This document shows, one piece after another, positions 31,106 through 39,224 of a stretch of 44,284 nucleotides of DNA. This stretch comes from an uncultured Clostridia bacterium (GTDB taxonomy: Bacteria > Bacillota > Clostridia > Oscillospirales > CAG-272), in NCBI GenBank assembly GCA_904501715.1, contig CAJGCD010000004.1, positions 1-44,284 on the forward strand, given 5' to 3'. The notes under the pieces are model-generated. The model searched no databases. It saw nothing but the letters and a program-made list of their open reading frames with translations, and was not told the origin of the DNA. The translations under genes and the position numbers were made by a program. The number at the start of each line of letters is the position of its first letter. The first letter of the stretch is position 1.

Positions 31106-33094
31106 TTGACAAACGAAAAAAATAACGTTGACGAAAAAAAGAGCTCCTCTAAAAAAAGTAAGTTTCTTGGAATTGCTTCTATAAGCTTTTTTATTTCAAT
31201 TTTGGACAAATTGGGTAATTTTATATTCGATTCGTTAATAAACGGTTTTTTTGGTAAGCTGTTTACATCATATTCAAAGCTTCAAGATAATTTTCATAAG
31301 GGCTTGTTTGGAAAAATCTTATTTGGCAACCATCGTATAAAAAGAATATTGCGCAAAACGAGAAGATTTTTGTCAAGTATATTGGAGTCAAGCTTTTTTG
31401 TTACCCGTTGTAGGAAGATATCCCATTATTTTTGTTCTATACCGTTGAATTTTTATGGGAACTTCACGCTCTTTTTTGGAATATACACTGTGGTGGTGTA
31501 TCTTGTAAAGATCTTTTTGTTTAGTTCGGCAGATGTAAACAGTGACTATCTGATAATAGGAGCGTCACTGACAGTATGTGCCATACCAATGCTATTTTCC
31601 AGAGTATCCTTAGCTCATTCTCTTAAGAAAAGCTTTATATGTAAAATGATATTTCAGGATGCCTTTGGATTTTCAAACGAGACCTTTGACGAAAAAAAGG
31701 CAAAGATAAAAGGAAGAGGAAATTACATGCTGTTTCTCGGTCTTTTAGCCGGAGCAATGACATTTTTTGTACATCCTCTTGTAATAATATCTGCGCTTGT
31801 GGCATTAGTGGTTATTGGTCTTATAGCGGCTTCTCCCGAAATAGGAGTTCTGCTTACCATAGTAGCGATTCCGTTTGTCTCAATGTTTGATAATCCTACT
31901 CTGTTGCTTTGCGGATTTGTTGGAGTTACCAGCATATTTTATATACTCAAGCTCATCAGAGGAAAAAGAGTTTTTAAATTAGAGCTTTTGGACGCTTTTG
32001 TTCTCTTGTTTGGAATAATGATATTCTCGTCCTCATTCTTTAGCGCCGGTGGTGAATCCGCTTTGGAAGCTTCTTTAGTAACCGTTTCTCTGCTTTTGGG
32101 ATATTTTTTGGTGGTAAATCTTATGCGAACCGAAAGATGGGTAAAACGTTGTGTTGTGGGCTTGATAAGCTCTGCTGCCATAGTTTCATTCGTTGGAATA
32201 TTTGAGTATTTCTTCAGTGGCAGTAGCAGCAAGTGGTTGGATGTATCTTTGTTTTCTGACATAAAGCTCAGGGTGGTATCATTATTTGAAAACCCTAACG
32301 TTTTATCTACTTTTGTTGTTATTGTTTTTCCGTTTGTGCTTGCCGCGTTTTGCATAACAAAAAATGCCAACGAAAAGGTGCTTCTTACGATCGTAGGCAC
32401 GGCTTTAGTCGTGTGCACAGTGTTTACGTGGTCAAGAGGCTCTTGGTTGGCGATGATAGTAAGTACTCTGGTATTCTTTATAATTTATAACAGAAAAACA
32501 TTCCGCGTTTTTGGGGCTGCATTGATAGTTATCCCCGCGTTGCCTATTATTTTGCCGCAAAACATTATTGCGCGTCTTTTAAGTATAACCAATCTTTCAG
32601 ATAGCTCTATATCCTATCGCATATATACGTGGAAGGGAACTCTGGAGGCAATAAAATCGTATTTCTTCAGTGGAATAGGCTTTGGCACTGAGGCCTTCCA
32701 AAATGTATACCCACGCTATGCATACTCGGGAATTGAGGCTGCAGAGCACAGTCACAGCTTATTTTTGCAGATATTTATCTCTCTTGGTATAGTGGGAGTG
32801 ATTTTGTTTGGCATAATTCTGTTTTTTGGCTTTCAAAAGTTTTTTGAGTATGTAAAAAATCCTGAAAGCAGGTCCTCAAAGATATATATGATAGCTGTAA
32901 TAGCATCAATCTTAGCCGCTATTGTAATGGGAATATTTGATTATATTTGGTACAATTATAGGGTTTTGTATGTATTTTGGATAGTAATAGCTATAGGATG
33001 CGCATTCGTGCGTGTAGGTAATTACGAGACTGACCGAAAAAAGGAAATAGTACAATACTCTGAACAGATTGATAATGGAAAGGAAATAATATGA
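31106..33094 (+). CDS. O-antigen ligase / Wzy-like polytopic membrane protein
   Basis: A 662-residue integral membrane protein. The first about 120 residues are basic and soluble or amphipathic (FLGIASISFFISILDKLGNF, FHKGLFGKILFGNHRIKRIL); then about eleven to twelve membrane segments follow. The Wzy_C-like signature is TWSRGSWLAMIVS near residue 448, followed by an extracellular loop with YRIYTWKGTLEAI and GIGFGTEAFQNVYPRYAY and EHSHSLFLQIFISLGI, the H-containing part of the ligase family. Such enzymes join or polymerise undecaprenyl-linked glycans outside the cell. It starts at TTG (31106), 8 nt after AAAGGAGG and 2 nt after trmD. The 3' end overlaps the first DUF4330-like gene by 4 nt. Family is clear, but acceptor and donor are unknown. 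Confidence 0.85.
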   Translation: MTNEKNNVDEKKSSSKKSKFLGIASISFFISILDKLGNFIFDSLINGFFGKLFTSYSKLQDNFHKGLFGKILFGNHRIKRILRKTRRFLSSILESSFFVTRCRKISHYFCSIPLNFYGNFTLFFGIYTVVVYLVKIFLFSSADVNSDYLIIGASLTVCAIPMLFSRVSLAHSLKKSFICKMIFQDAFGFSNETFDEKKAKIKGRGNYMLFLGLLAGAMTFFVHPLVIISALVALVVIGLIAASPEIGVLLTIVAIPFVSMFDNPTLLLCGFVGVTSIFYILKLIRGKRVFKLELLDAFVLLFGIMIFSSSFFSAGGESALEASLVTVSLLLGYFLVVNLMRTERWVKRCVVGLISSAAIVSFVGIFEYFFSGSSSKWLDVSLFSDIKLRVVSLFENPNVLSTFVVIVFPFVLAAFCITKNANEKVLLTIVGTALVVCTVFTWSRGSWLAMIVSTLVFFIIYNRKTFRVFGAALIVIPALPIILPQNIIARLLSITNLSDSSISYRIYTWKGTLEAIKSYFFSGIGFGTEAFQNVYPRYAYSGIEAAEHSHSLFLQIFISLGIVGVILFGIILFFGFQKFFEYVKNPESRSSKIYMIAVIASILAAIVMGIFDYIWYNYRVLYVFWIVIAIGCAFVRVGNYETDRKKEIVQYSEQIDNGKEII

Positions 33095-33615
33095 GTAACA
33101 TTAATATCTCTCATAAGACAAAAAAGAAGCGTACCTTCAATATAGTTGACTTCTTTATAGTCGTAGCTATTCTTGTATTGGTAGCTATATTGATATATGC
33201 ATTTTCTCCCTGGTCTCAATTAAAAAAACTTTGGGCGCTTGATGAGGTCACTATTGACTACACGATAGTCATACGGGAGGTTGATAAGGCAGATGCCGCA
33301 AAAATAAAGAAGGATGATGATGTGACTGATTCGGTTACTAAAAATCCTCTCGGTACAGTAACGAGTATAGATGATATTAAAAATAGCACCGAATTGACTT
33401 ATATTGAGGATGAGAACGGTGACATTCACGGTGTTCTTTCTGAAAAATCTGACAAATACGATATAACAGTTCATATCACAGCGGTAGCAAATTATGAAGA
33501 AGGCGTTGGATATACGGTAAATGGTTGCCGTATAGCGGTAGGTGAGGAGCTTTATCTGAGATTTCCCCAATACGTACATTCGGGATTTTGCACAGCTTTA
33601 GATCCTAATTCTTGA
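33091..33615 (+). CDS. DUF4330-like membrane-anchored protein (first copy)
   Basis: A 174-residue protein with a basic N-terminus (KTKKKRTF), one membrane anchor (NIVDFFIVVAILVLVAILIY) and an extracellular beta-rich domain. The pattern of an 'iD' before the anchor, then VTIDYTIVIREVDK, GTVTSIDDIKN and YTVNGCRIAVGEELYLRFPQ resembles DUF4330. The function of that family is unknown. It overlaps the ligase-like gene by 4 nt (ATGA) and a second copy follows, so the three are co-translated. It could be a periplasm-side partner of the ligase-like enzyme; that is inference from context. Confidence 0.75.
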   Translation: MSNINISHKTKKKRTFNIVDFFIVVAILVLVAILIYAFSPWSQLKKLWALDEVTIDYTIVIREVDKADAAKIKKDDDVTDSVTKNPLGTVTSIDDIKNSTELTYIEDENGDIHGVLSEKSDKYDITVHITAVANYEEGVGYTVNGCRIAVGEELYLRFPQYVHSGFCTALDPNS

Positions 33616-33634
33616 TTTGGAGGTTTAGTCGATC

Positions 33635-34180
33635 GTGAAAGATAAAAAAATAAAAAATAAAGAGGAAAAAAGCAGAAGATTTCCTAAATTCTATGTTCTT
33701 GACGTGGTCATAGTCCTTCTTATCGTTTCGGTACTTTTGGGCATATACTTTAGATACAGTGTTTTTGATATGTTTGGAAATTCTAAGAATCAAGTAGAGG
33801 TTGAAGTGAGTTTTTCAATTAAAAATATTAACTACACTACCGGTATGCACATTGATATAGACGATAGTGTATATTTTAAGAGTGATGGAAGTACGTTTGG
33901 CGTTATTATGGCAAACACAGAGAACTCACAACGTCCTCTTCACGAATTTTTCGCTGAACAGACTGTAAACAAAGATGGAGAAATTGTTACCATTACTTAT
34001 CCACCGAATACAAGAATAGACGCAGATGGTAAAATAAAGTGCAAAGGTATCTTTGCTAAGGACGGTTCCTTTATGTTGAATGGCAATAAATTTATTGCGG
34101 CAGGACAAACGGAAACAGTATGCACTGAAAGGGTGACCGTTGCTATAACCATTACTGATATAACGGAAATATCTCCGTAA
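33635..34180 (+). CDS. DUF4330-like membrane-anchored protein (second copy)
   Basis: A 181-residue protein with the same build as its upstream neighbour: a lysine-rich cytoplasmic tail, FYVLDVVIVLLIVSVLLGIY as anchor, then a beta-rich extracellular domain (VEVEVSFSIKNINYTTGMHI, IDDSVYFKSDGSTFGVIMA, NGNKFIAAGQTETVCTERV). The two copies share layout but little exact sequence, so the duplication is old. Translation starts at GTG (33635), about 10 nt after TTTGGAGG. No clear terminator follows; the HPr promoter begins about 100 nt downstream. Confidence 0.7.
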   Translation: MKDKKIKNKEEKSRRFPKFYVLDVVIVLLIVSVLLGIYFRYSVFDMFGNSKNQVEVEVSFSIKNINYTTGMHIDIDDSVYFKSDGSTFGVIMANTENSQRPLHEFFAEQTVNKDGEIVTITYPPNTRIDADGKIKCKGIFAKDGSFMLNGNKFIAAGQTETVCTERVTVAITITDITEISP

Positions 34181-34283
34181 TTTTATTGGATTTTTTGCCT
34201 TAAATAAACGATTTGTGTACAAAACAGAAAGGATTGTGCTTTTTTTGGTGAAAAGTTTATGTAATTTCACTAATATTTAGCTA

Positions 34284-34312
34284 TTGATTTTAGTCGCTTT
34301 TTTTGATATACT
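34284..34312 (+). promoter_or_regulatory. Sigma-A promoter of HPr
   Basis: TTGATT, a 17-nt spacer and TATACT. It leaves an untranslated leader of about 90 nt before the ATG at 34408, in which I see no clear regulatory fold. Confidence 0.7.
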
Positions 34313-34407
34313 ATTAAGTGTATATGATACTATTCAGATTAACTTCGAGACCGGGATATTTGAGTCTTTTGCACGGTTAATCCTGCTGGAGAACGGGAGC
34401 AATTTTT

Positions 34408-34671
34408 ATGATAAAGAGAGAAATGACAATTACAAACAATATAGGTTTGCATGCAAGACCTGCTACCTTCTTTATACAGAAGGCAAATTCCTTTAAATCT
34501 TCTATTTGGATAGAGAAGGATGACCGCAAGGTAAACGCAAAGAGCCTGCTTGGTGTTCTTTCGCTTGGTATCGCAAAGGGTATGGTTGTTACGCTTGTGG
34601 CAGATGGTCAAGATGAGAACGATGCGCTTGATGGTTTGATAAATTTGGTTCAATCCGGTTTGGCAGAATAA
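34408..34671 (+). CDS. ptsH: HPr phosphocarrier protein
   Basis: Small phosphocarrier of the phosphotransferase system, 87 residues. The active-site His15 lies in GLHARPAT and the regulatory Ser46 in NAKSLLGVLSLG, so both phosphorylation sites of Firmicutes HPr are present; it can in principle serve both sugar transport and carbon catabolite control, unlike Crh, which lacks His15. The ATG at 34408 follows GGGAGC. It has its own promoter and a terminator, and no ptsI or EII gene is in the window. Confidence 0.93.
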   Translation: MIKREMTITNNIGLHARPATFFIQKANSFKSSIWIEKDDRKVNAKSLLGVLSLGIAKGMVVTLVADGQDENDALDGLINLVQSGLAE

Positions 34672-34674
34672 TTT

Positions 34675-34714
34675 AAAGAGGGCTGTAATGGTATAGTACA
34701 GCCCTTTGTTTTTT
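34675..34714 (+). terminator. HPr terminator
   Basis: GGGCTGTA pairs with TACAGCCC, extended by AAAG/CTTT, then GTTTTTT. The uvrC ribosome binding site begins 7 nt later, so uvrC is probably expressed by read-through. Confidence 0.85.
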
Positions 34715-34733
34715 GATATACGAGGAGGGGAAT

Positions 34734-36596
34734 ATGCCTCATACGCAAAAAAGACTTGATGAGCTTCTTGAAAAAGCAAACTCACTCCCGCTTTCTCCGG
34801 GAGTCTATATAATGCGCGATAAAAATCAAAAAATAATTTATGTTGGAAAATCGCGTAAGTTAAAAAACAGGGTATCTCAATATTTTCAACAAGGAAAGAA
34901 GAACGCAAAAACCTATCGAATGGTAGCCGCTGCGGAGGATTTTGATTATATTCTTTGCAAAACGGAAATTGAGGCGCTGACGCTTGAAAATTCGCTTATA
35001 AAGCAAAATTCTCCCAAATATAATATAAAGCTTAAGGATGCCAAGTCTTATCCTTATATAAAGATAACCGACGAGGAGTATCCACGCATAATTTTCACAA
35101 GAACGAGAGGCTCGGATAAAGGAAAATATTACGGTCCTTTTTCTGGAAGCTCTATTGCGTATTCTATTTTGGATATAATCCACAAATCCTTGGGAATTCC
35201 TAATTGCAAGAGAAGATTTCCTCAGGATATAGGTAAAGAAAGACCTTGTATCTATTATCAGATGAAGCAGTGCTGCGGCTTGTGCACAGGAAAAGTTTCG
35301 TGCGATGAATATATGACCTTGATATCATGTGCGGGGGATATTCTGAAGGGAAATATAACTGCGGCAACGCACCTTTTGAACGAGCAGATGTATAATTTTG
35401 CGCAGGAAGAAAAATTTGAGGCCGCCGCTAAATGCAGAGATACAGTTAAAGCTCTCGAACGCCTTCATCAGAAACAAAGCGTGGTAGCGGCTCCTGATGT
35501 GGATATGGACGTTTTTGGCTTCTATTGCGACGAAATAGTGAGCTGTATGTCTGTTCTGTACGTAAGGAATGGTATAGTTAACGATAAAGCGGATTTTCTG
35601 TTTAATTCCGATGCAATCATTGATGAAGAATCAATAGCTTCTTTTATTGTTGAACACTATATTTCGAGAGATAATATCCCATCGCTCCTATACGTATCCT
35701 TTGATGTAAACGAGGAGGATTTAAATACGCTTGAGACTTTTCTTAGTGAGCGTTCTGGTCACCGAGTGCACATAAAAAAGGCCGTGCGCGGTGTTAACAA
35801 GGAGCTTACCGCTATTGTTTGTAAAAACGCAGAAGAGAAGGCAAGGCAAAAAAAGCTGGAGATACAGAAGGATGAGGATGTACTTTTGGATCTGGCTAAG
35901 CTTTTGCGGTTGGAAGCTGTACCCGAAAGAATAGAAGCATACGATATTTCTAACATTGGAAAAGAAAATATTACCGCGGGTATGGTGGTATATCAAAACG
36001 GTAAGCCCTTGAGGTCGGATTACAGGCTTTTCAAAATGAGAACTGTTAAAGAAAATGCGGACGATTACGCGTCAATGAGAGAAGCTCTTACAAGGCGTAT
36101 AAAGCATCTCAAGGAGGATAGCAGCGGTGCATTTTCCGTATATCCCGACCTGCTGCTTATAGACGGTGGAAAAGGTCACGTGAGCACAGTAAAGGAAGTA
36201 TTGAGGGAAAATAATATAGATATACCTGTGTTTGGAATGGTTAAGGACGATTACCACAAGACCAGAGCGCTATGTACAGACAGTGAAGAAATCAGCATAG
36301 CAAGAGAACGAGGGGTATATATGTTAATATACGCAATACAAGAGGAGGTCCACCGATTTACCGTTGGAATAGTAAGTGCGGCTAAGCGCTCCACGCTGAA
36401 GCATTCCTCGCTTGAAAAGATAGACGGAATAGGCCCTGTTAAAGCGCGAAAGCTTTTGGGCTCGTTTGGAACATTAAACGCACTTAAAAACGCCTCTGTG
36501 AACGAAATTAAAGCGGTTAAGGGCATAAATGAACAGGATGCATACAACGTTTTTCAATATTTTAATCAAAAGAAGGGAAGCAAAGGAGAATTATAA
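34734..36596 (+). CDS. uvrC: Excinuclease ABC subunit C
   Basis: The dual-incision nuclease of nucleotide excision repair, 620 residues. It shows an N-terminal GIY-YIG domain (PGVYIMRDKNQKIIYVGKSR), a cysteine cluster region (CKRRFP, CIYYQMKQCCGLCTGKVS), a UVR motif (EKFEAAAKCRDTVKAL), an RNase H-like endonuclease domain (RIEAYDISNIG, LLIDGGKGHV) and C-terminal helix-hairpin-helix motifs (IDGIGPVKARKLLGSFG). I chose the ATG at 34734, 4 nt after GAGGAGGGG; an upstream in-frame TTG at 34713 lies in the HPr terminator. It overlaps rsmD and is separate from uvrBA at 21.9-26.7 kb. Confidence 0.97.
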   Translation: MPHTQKRLDELLEKANSLPLSPGVYIMRDKNQKIIYVGKSRKLKNRVSQYFQQGKKNAKTYRMVAAAEDFDYILCKTEIEALTLENSLIKQNSPKYNIKLKDAKSYPYIKITDEEYPRIIFTRTRGSDKGKYYGPFSGSSIAYSILDIIHKSLGIPNCKRRFPQDIGKERPCIYYQMKQCCGLCTGKVSCDEYMTLISCAGDILKGNITAATHLLNEQMYNFAQEEKFEAAAKCRDTVKALERLHQKQSVVAAPDVDMDVFGFYCDEIVSCMSVLYVRNGIVNDKADFLFNSDAIIDEESIASFIVEHYISRDNIPSLLYVSFDVNEEDLNTLETFLSERSGHRVHIKKAVRGVNKELTAIVCKNAEEKARQKKLEIQKDEDVLLDLAKLLRLEAVPERIEAYDISNIGKENITAGMVVYQNGKPLRSDYRLFKMRTVKENADDYASMREALTRRIKHLKEDSSGAFSVYPDLLLIDGGKGHVSTVKEVLRENNIDIPVFGMVKDDYHKTRALCTDSEEISIARERGVYMLIYAIQEEVHRFTVGIVSAAKRSTLKHSSLEKIDGIGPVKARKLLGSFGTLNALKNASVNEIKAVKGINEQDAYNVFQYFNQKKGSKGEL

Positions 36597-37162
36597 CCGG
36601 CAGAGCTAAGGGAATAAAGCTTAAAACTCTTGAGGGAGACAATACGCGCCCTACGTCCGAAAGAGTCAAGGAGGCTGTATTTTCAATGATACAGTTTGAT
36701 ATAGAAGGACGAAAAGTGTTAGATCTATTCGCGGGCTCAGGACAGATGGCGCTTGAAGCATTGAGCAGAGGTGCCGCAAGTGCTGTAATGGTTGACAGAG
36801 CTAAGGAAGCGATTGCTATTATCAACGAAAACGCAAGAAAAACAAAATTATCAGAGCAGTGCACAATATATCAGGCGGACTATCTTGATTTTTTAAAGAG
36901 GAACTCTAATAATTCATTTGATATTGTATTTCTTGATCCTCCGTACGCACTGAAAATGTACAAGCCTGCCATGGAGGCGCTTTTGAATAACGGAATGATT
37001 AAGCCTACCTCTTTAATAATCTGCGAGAGCGGAGAGGAATCGGTTTTTGAAGGTGATGAAGCATTGGCGTCCCGCTTTGTGATAGAACGCCAAACTAAGT
37101 ATAGCAAGACATTTATAACGGTTTTTAAGCCTGATATAGGAGAAAAGAACAATGAGCAGTAA
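36590..37162 (+). CDS. rsmD: 16S rRNA (guanine966-N2)-methyltransferase RsmD, no canonical start codon
   Basis: Methylates G966 of 16S rRNA. The frame contains ITGRAKGIKLKTLEGD, NTRPTSERVKEAVFSM, VLDLFAGSGQMALEALSRGA (SAM site) and the catalytic DPPY in FLDPPYALKMY. The family normally begins MRIIAG or MRIITG. Here the equivalent codons are AGG AGA ATT ATA ACC GGC (36584-36601), with AGG where ATG is expected. The first in-frame ATG is at 36686 and would remove the conserved RPTSERVKEA block. I set the start at ATT (36590), overlapping the uvrC stop; ATA at 36593 is equally possible. About 190 residues result, normal for RsmD. Alternatively a T-to-G change or sequence error destroyed the ATG. 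The 3' end overlaps coaD by 11 nt. Confidence 0.8.
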   Translation: MITGRAKGIKLKTLEGDNTRPTSERVKEAVFSMIQFDIEGRKVLDLFAGSGQMALEALSRGAASAVMVDRAKEAIAIINENARKTKLSEQCTIYQADYLDFLKRNSNNSFDIVFLDPPYALKMYKPAMEALLNNGMIKPTSLIICESGEESVFEGDEALASRFVIERQTKYSKTFITVFKPDIGEKNNEQ

Positions 37163-37640
37163 AGAGCGTATAGCCATAGTTCCCGGTAGCTTTGACCCTA
37201 TAACAAGCGGACACGTGGATATAATAAACAGGGCCGCAAATATGTACGATAAGGTTTATGTTGCGGTTATGATAAACTCTCAAAAGCAATATATGTTTAC
37301 TTTGGAGCAGAGAGAAGAGATTGCAAAAGCTTGTTTTTTAAACAGAGATAATATTTGTGTCATTTCATCTGACGGATGGCTGTGGGAGCTTGCCAAAAAA
37401 TTAAATGCCTGTGCCATTGTAAAGGGATACAGAAATGACAAAGACCTTGAATATGAAAGGGAAATGGCAAAATTTAATAGTGAGCATTATCCTCCTGCAC
37501 AGACTGTATTGCTTAAGGCGGAGGATGAGCTGACAGATTTAAGTTCAACCTTGGTGCGTGACAAAATATTAAAGGGCGAGTCTTTGAACGAGCTGTTACC
37601 GCAAGCAGCGATAGATGTTATAGAAAAATTCACAAAATAA
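37152..37640 (+). CDS. coaD: Phosphopantetheine adenylyltransferase
   Basis: Catalyses the penultimate step of coenzyme A synthesis, 4'-phosphopantetheine plus ATP to dephospho-CoA. The 162-residue nucleotidyltransferase has PGSFDPITSGHVDII (the T/HxGH motif as SGH), VMINSQKQYMF, VKGYRNDKDLEYE and LSSTLVRDKI (the ISSTxVR motif). Length is standard. It overlaps rsmD by 11 nt; the rsmD-coaD pair is a common Firmicutes arrangement. A terminator follows. Confidence 0.97.
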   Translation: MSSKERIAIVPGSFDPITSGHVDIINRAANMYDKVYVAVMINSQKQYMFTLEQREEIAKACFLNRDNICVISSDGWLWELAKKLNACAIVKGYRNDKDLEYEREMAKFNSEHYPPAQTVLLKAEDELTDLSSTLVRDKILKGESLNELLPQAAIDVIEKFTK

Positions 37641-37675
37641 AAAAGTCCAAGCATTTTTGCTTGGACTTTTATTTT
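37641..37675 (+). terminator. Bidirectional terminator between coaD and spoIVA
   Basis: AAAAGTCCAAGCA pairs perfectly with TGCTTGGACTTTT around a TTTT loop. It abuts the spoIVA stop, so it serves both convergent genes. Confidence 0.93.
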
Positions 37676-39149
37676 ATAGAATTATACAGATCAGACCGTT
37701 GCTTCCTTCATTTATGATGCGTTCAAGGGTTTCGGAAAGCTTTGTTCTTGATTCATCGGGCATATTCTCAAGCTTGGTGTGCAATCCGTCGTTGATAAGC
37801 TCGTATAGTGATTTTCCGAACATATTTGAATTCCACAGCTTGGTAGGCTCTGCTTCAAATTCGCGGAGCATATATTTTACCATTTCCTCTGATTGCTGTT
37901 CTGTGCCTACAATAGGACTTATTTCGGTTTCAATATTTGCCCTTATCATATGTATGGATTGGGCGGACGCCGATAAGCGAACACCGTAGCCGCCGTTCTG
38001 TTTTACTATTTGAGGTTCTTCCAATTTAAGCTCATCAATAGTCGGCATAACTATGCCATAGCCCTTTTCTTCTGCCATGGCAAGAGCATCCGCAACCCGT
38101 TGATACTGTTCCTTCATTGTCGAAAATTCGCGAAGAAGCTCTATCATTTGGCTTTCGTTCTCTATATCAAAGCCTGTCATTTCGCTTATGACAGAATAAT
38201 ACAGCGAATCGCCAAAGTTAAGCTCCATAGTTGCTTTTCCATTACCAAGATTTATATCTGATATGGTAAAGGATGAAATGTATTCGTTGTCTTTCAGTGA
38301 ATCAACAGCGTTTTTTATATCTCCTACTTTATTTATGCTTTCCGCGATAGAAGATATACTTTCTCTCAAAGCCGCTTTTATAGGATGCATATCATCCAAA
38401 GAGGTTATCCAAGAGGGAACCGAGAAGCATATTTCCGCTACGGGAAATTCATGTAATACAAGCTCTAAAATATGAGAAATGTCGTCAAAATTCAACTCAA
38501 GACAATTCACTAACGCAACAGGCGCGCCGTATTTTTCCTCAAGCTCATAAGCAAGGGCGATACTTTCATCTGCTGTGGGATGTGCCGAGTTAAGAATTAT
38601 GGCGAAGGGCTTTCCTATTTCTTTCAGTTCAGCAACTACACGCTCCTCGGCGGGGAGATAGCTTTCTCTGGATATTTCTCCTATGCTTCCGTCAGTAGTT
38701 ATCATCATACCGATGGTGGAGTGATCCTTTATTACTTTTTCGGTTCCGTACTCTGCAGCCTCTATAAAAGGCATAGGCTCCTCCTGCCAGGGAGTATGTA
38801 CCATTCTTTGCTGACCGTTTTCTAATGTACCCAGTGCCTCAGAAACTATATATCCCACGCAGTCTATCATTTTTACACGCATGGATATATTATCGTCAAT
38901 ATAAATATTAACCGCTTCGTCGGGAACAAATTTCGGCTCAGTTGTCATAACGGTTTTTCCTGCCGCTGATTGAGGCATTTCATCTCTTGCGCGTTCCTTT
39001 GAGTATCCGTCCTCTATATTAGGGAGGACCACCGTTTGCATAAAACGCTTTATGAAGGTTGATTTGCCGGTTCTTACAGGCCCTACTACTCCAATGTATA
39101 TATCTCCGCCTGTTCTTTCAGATATATCTTTATAAATAGAATGTTCCAC
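37674..39149 (-). CDS. spoIVA: Stage IV sporulation protein A
   Basis: The ATPase that polymerises on the outer forespore membrane to form the base of the spore coat. The 491-residue protein has the N-terminal TRAFAC-like GTPase fold with P-loop GPVRTGKST (residues 23-31), MTTEPKFVPDEAV as the Sw-like region, and MIDCVGYIV as Walker B region, then a middle domain and a C-terminal end (GSNGLICIIL) that targets SpoVM. Its presence indicates that the organism forms endospores. Translation starts at GTG (39149), 9 nt after GGGAGGA, which lies in the 3' arm of the upstream hairpin. No sigma-E promoter match was found upstream by eye. Confidence 0.97.
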   Translation of the reverse strand: MEHSIYKDISERTGGDIYIGVVGPVRTGKSTFIKRFMQTVVLPNIEDGYSKERARDEMPQSAAGKTVMTTEPKFVPDEAVNIYIDDNISMRVKMIDCVGYIVSEALGTLENGQQRMVHTPWQEEPMPFIEAAEYGTEKVIKDHSTIGMMITTDGSIGEISRESYLPAEERVVAELKEIGKPFAIILNSAHPTADESIALAYELEEKYGAPVALVNCLELNFDDISHILELVLHEFPVAEICFSVPSWITSLDDMHPIKAALRESISSIAESINKVGDIKNAVDSLKDNEYISSFTISDINLGNGKATMELNFGDSLYYSVISEMTGFDIENESQMIELLREFSTMKEQYQRVADALAMAEEKGYGIVMPTIDELKLEEPQIVKQNGGYGVRLSASAQSIHMIRANIETEISPIVGTEQQSEEMVKYMLREFEAEPTKLWNSNMFGKSLYELINDGLHTKLENMPDESRTKLSETLERIINEGSNGLICIIL

Positions 39150-39154
39150 AGTAA

Positions 39155-39197
39155 AAATCCTCCCGATATATTTTCATTAAAATATACGGGAGGATTT
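39155..39197 (-). terminator. Recombinase terminator hairpin that also contains the spoIVA ribosome binding site
   Basis: On the minus strand AAATCCTCCCG pairs with CGGGAGGATTT and the inner TATATTTT with AAAATATA around a 4-nt loop, with one bulged base, followed by TTTTAC. It ends the XerC/D-like gene. The GGGAGGA that serves spoIVA is the 3' arm, so it is base-paired in any transcript that reads through. Confidence 0.85.
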
Positions 39198-39224
39198 CGG
39201 CGTTTAGAACATATTTATTTAATT

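Noticed and set aside
39150..39224. Sigma-E promoter for spoIVA
   Set aside because: ATATT occurs, but no CATACA-like -10 follows at 14-15 nt. The promoter may be further upstream or diverged.
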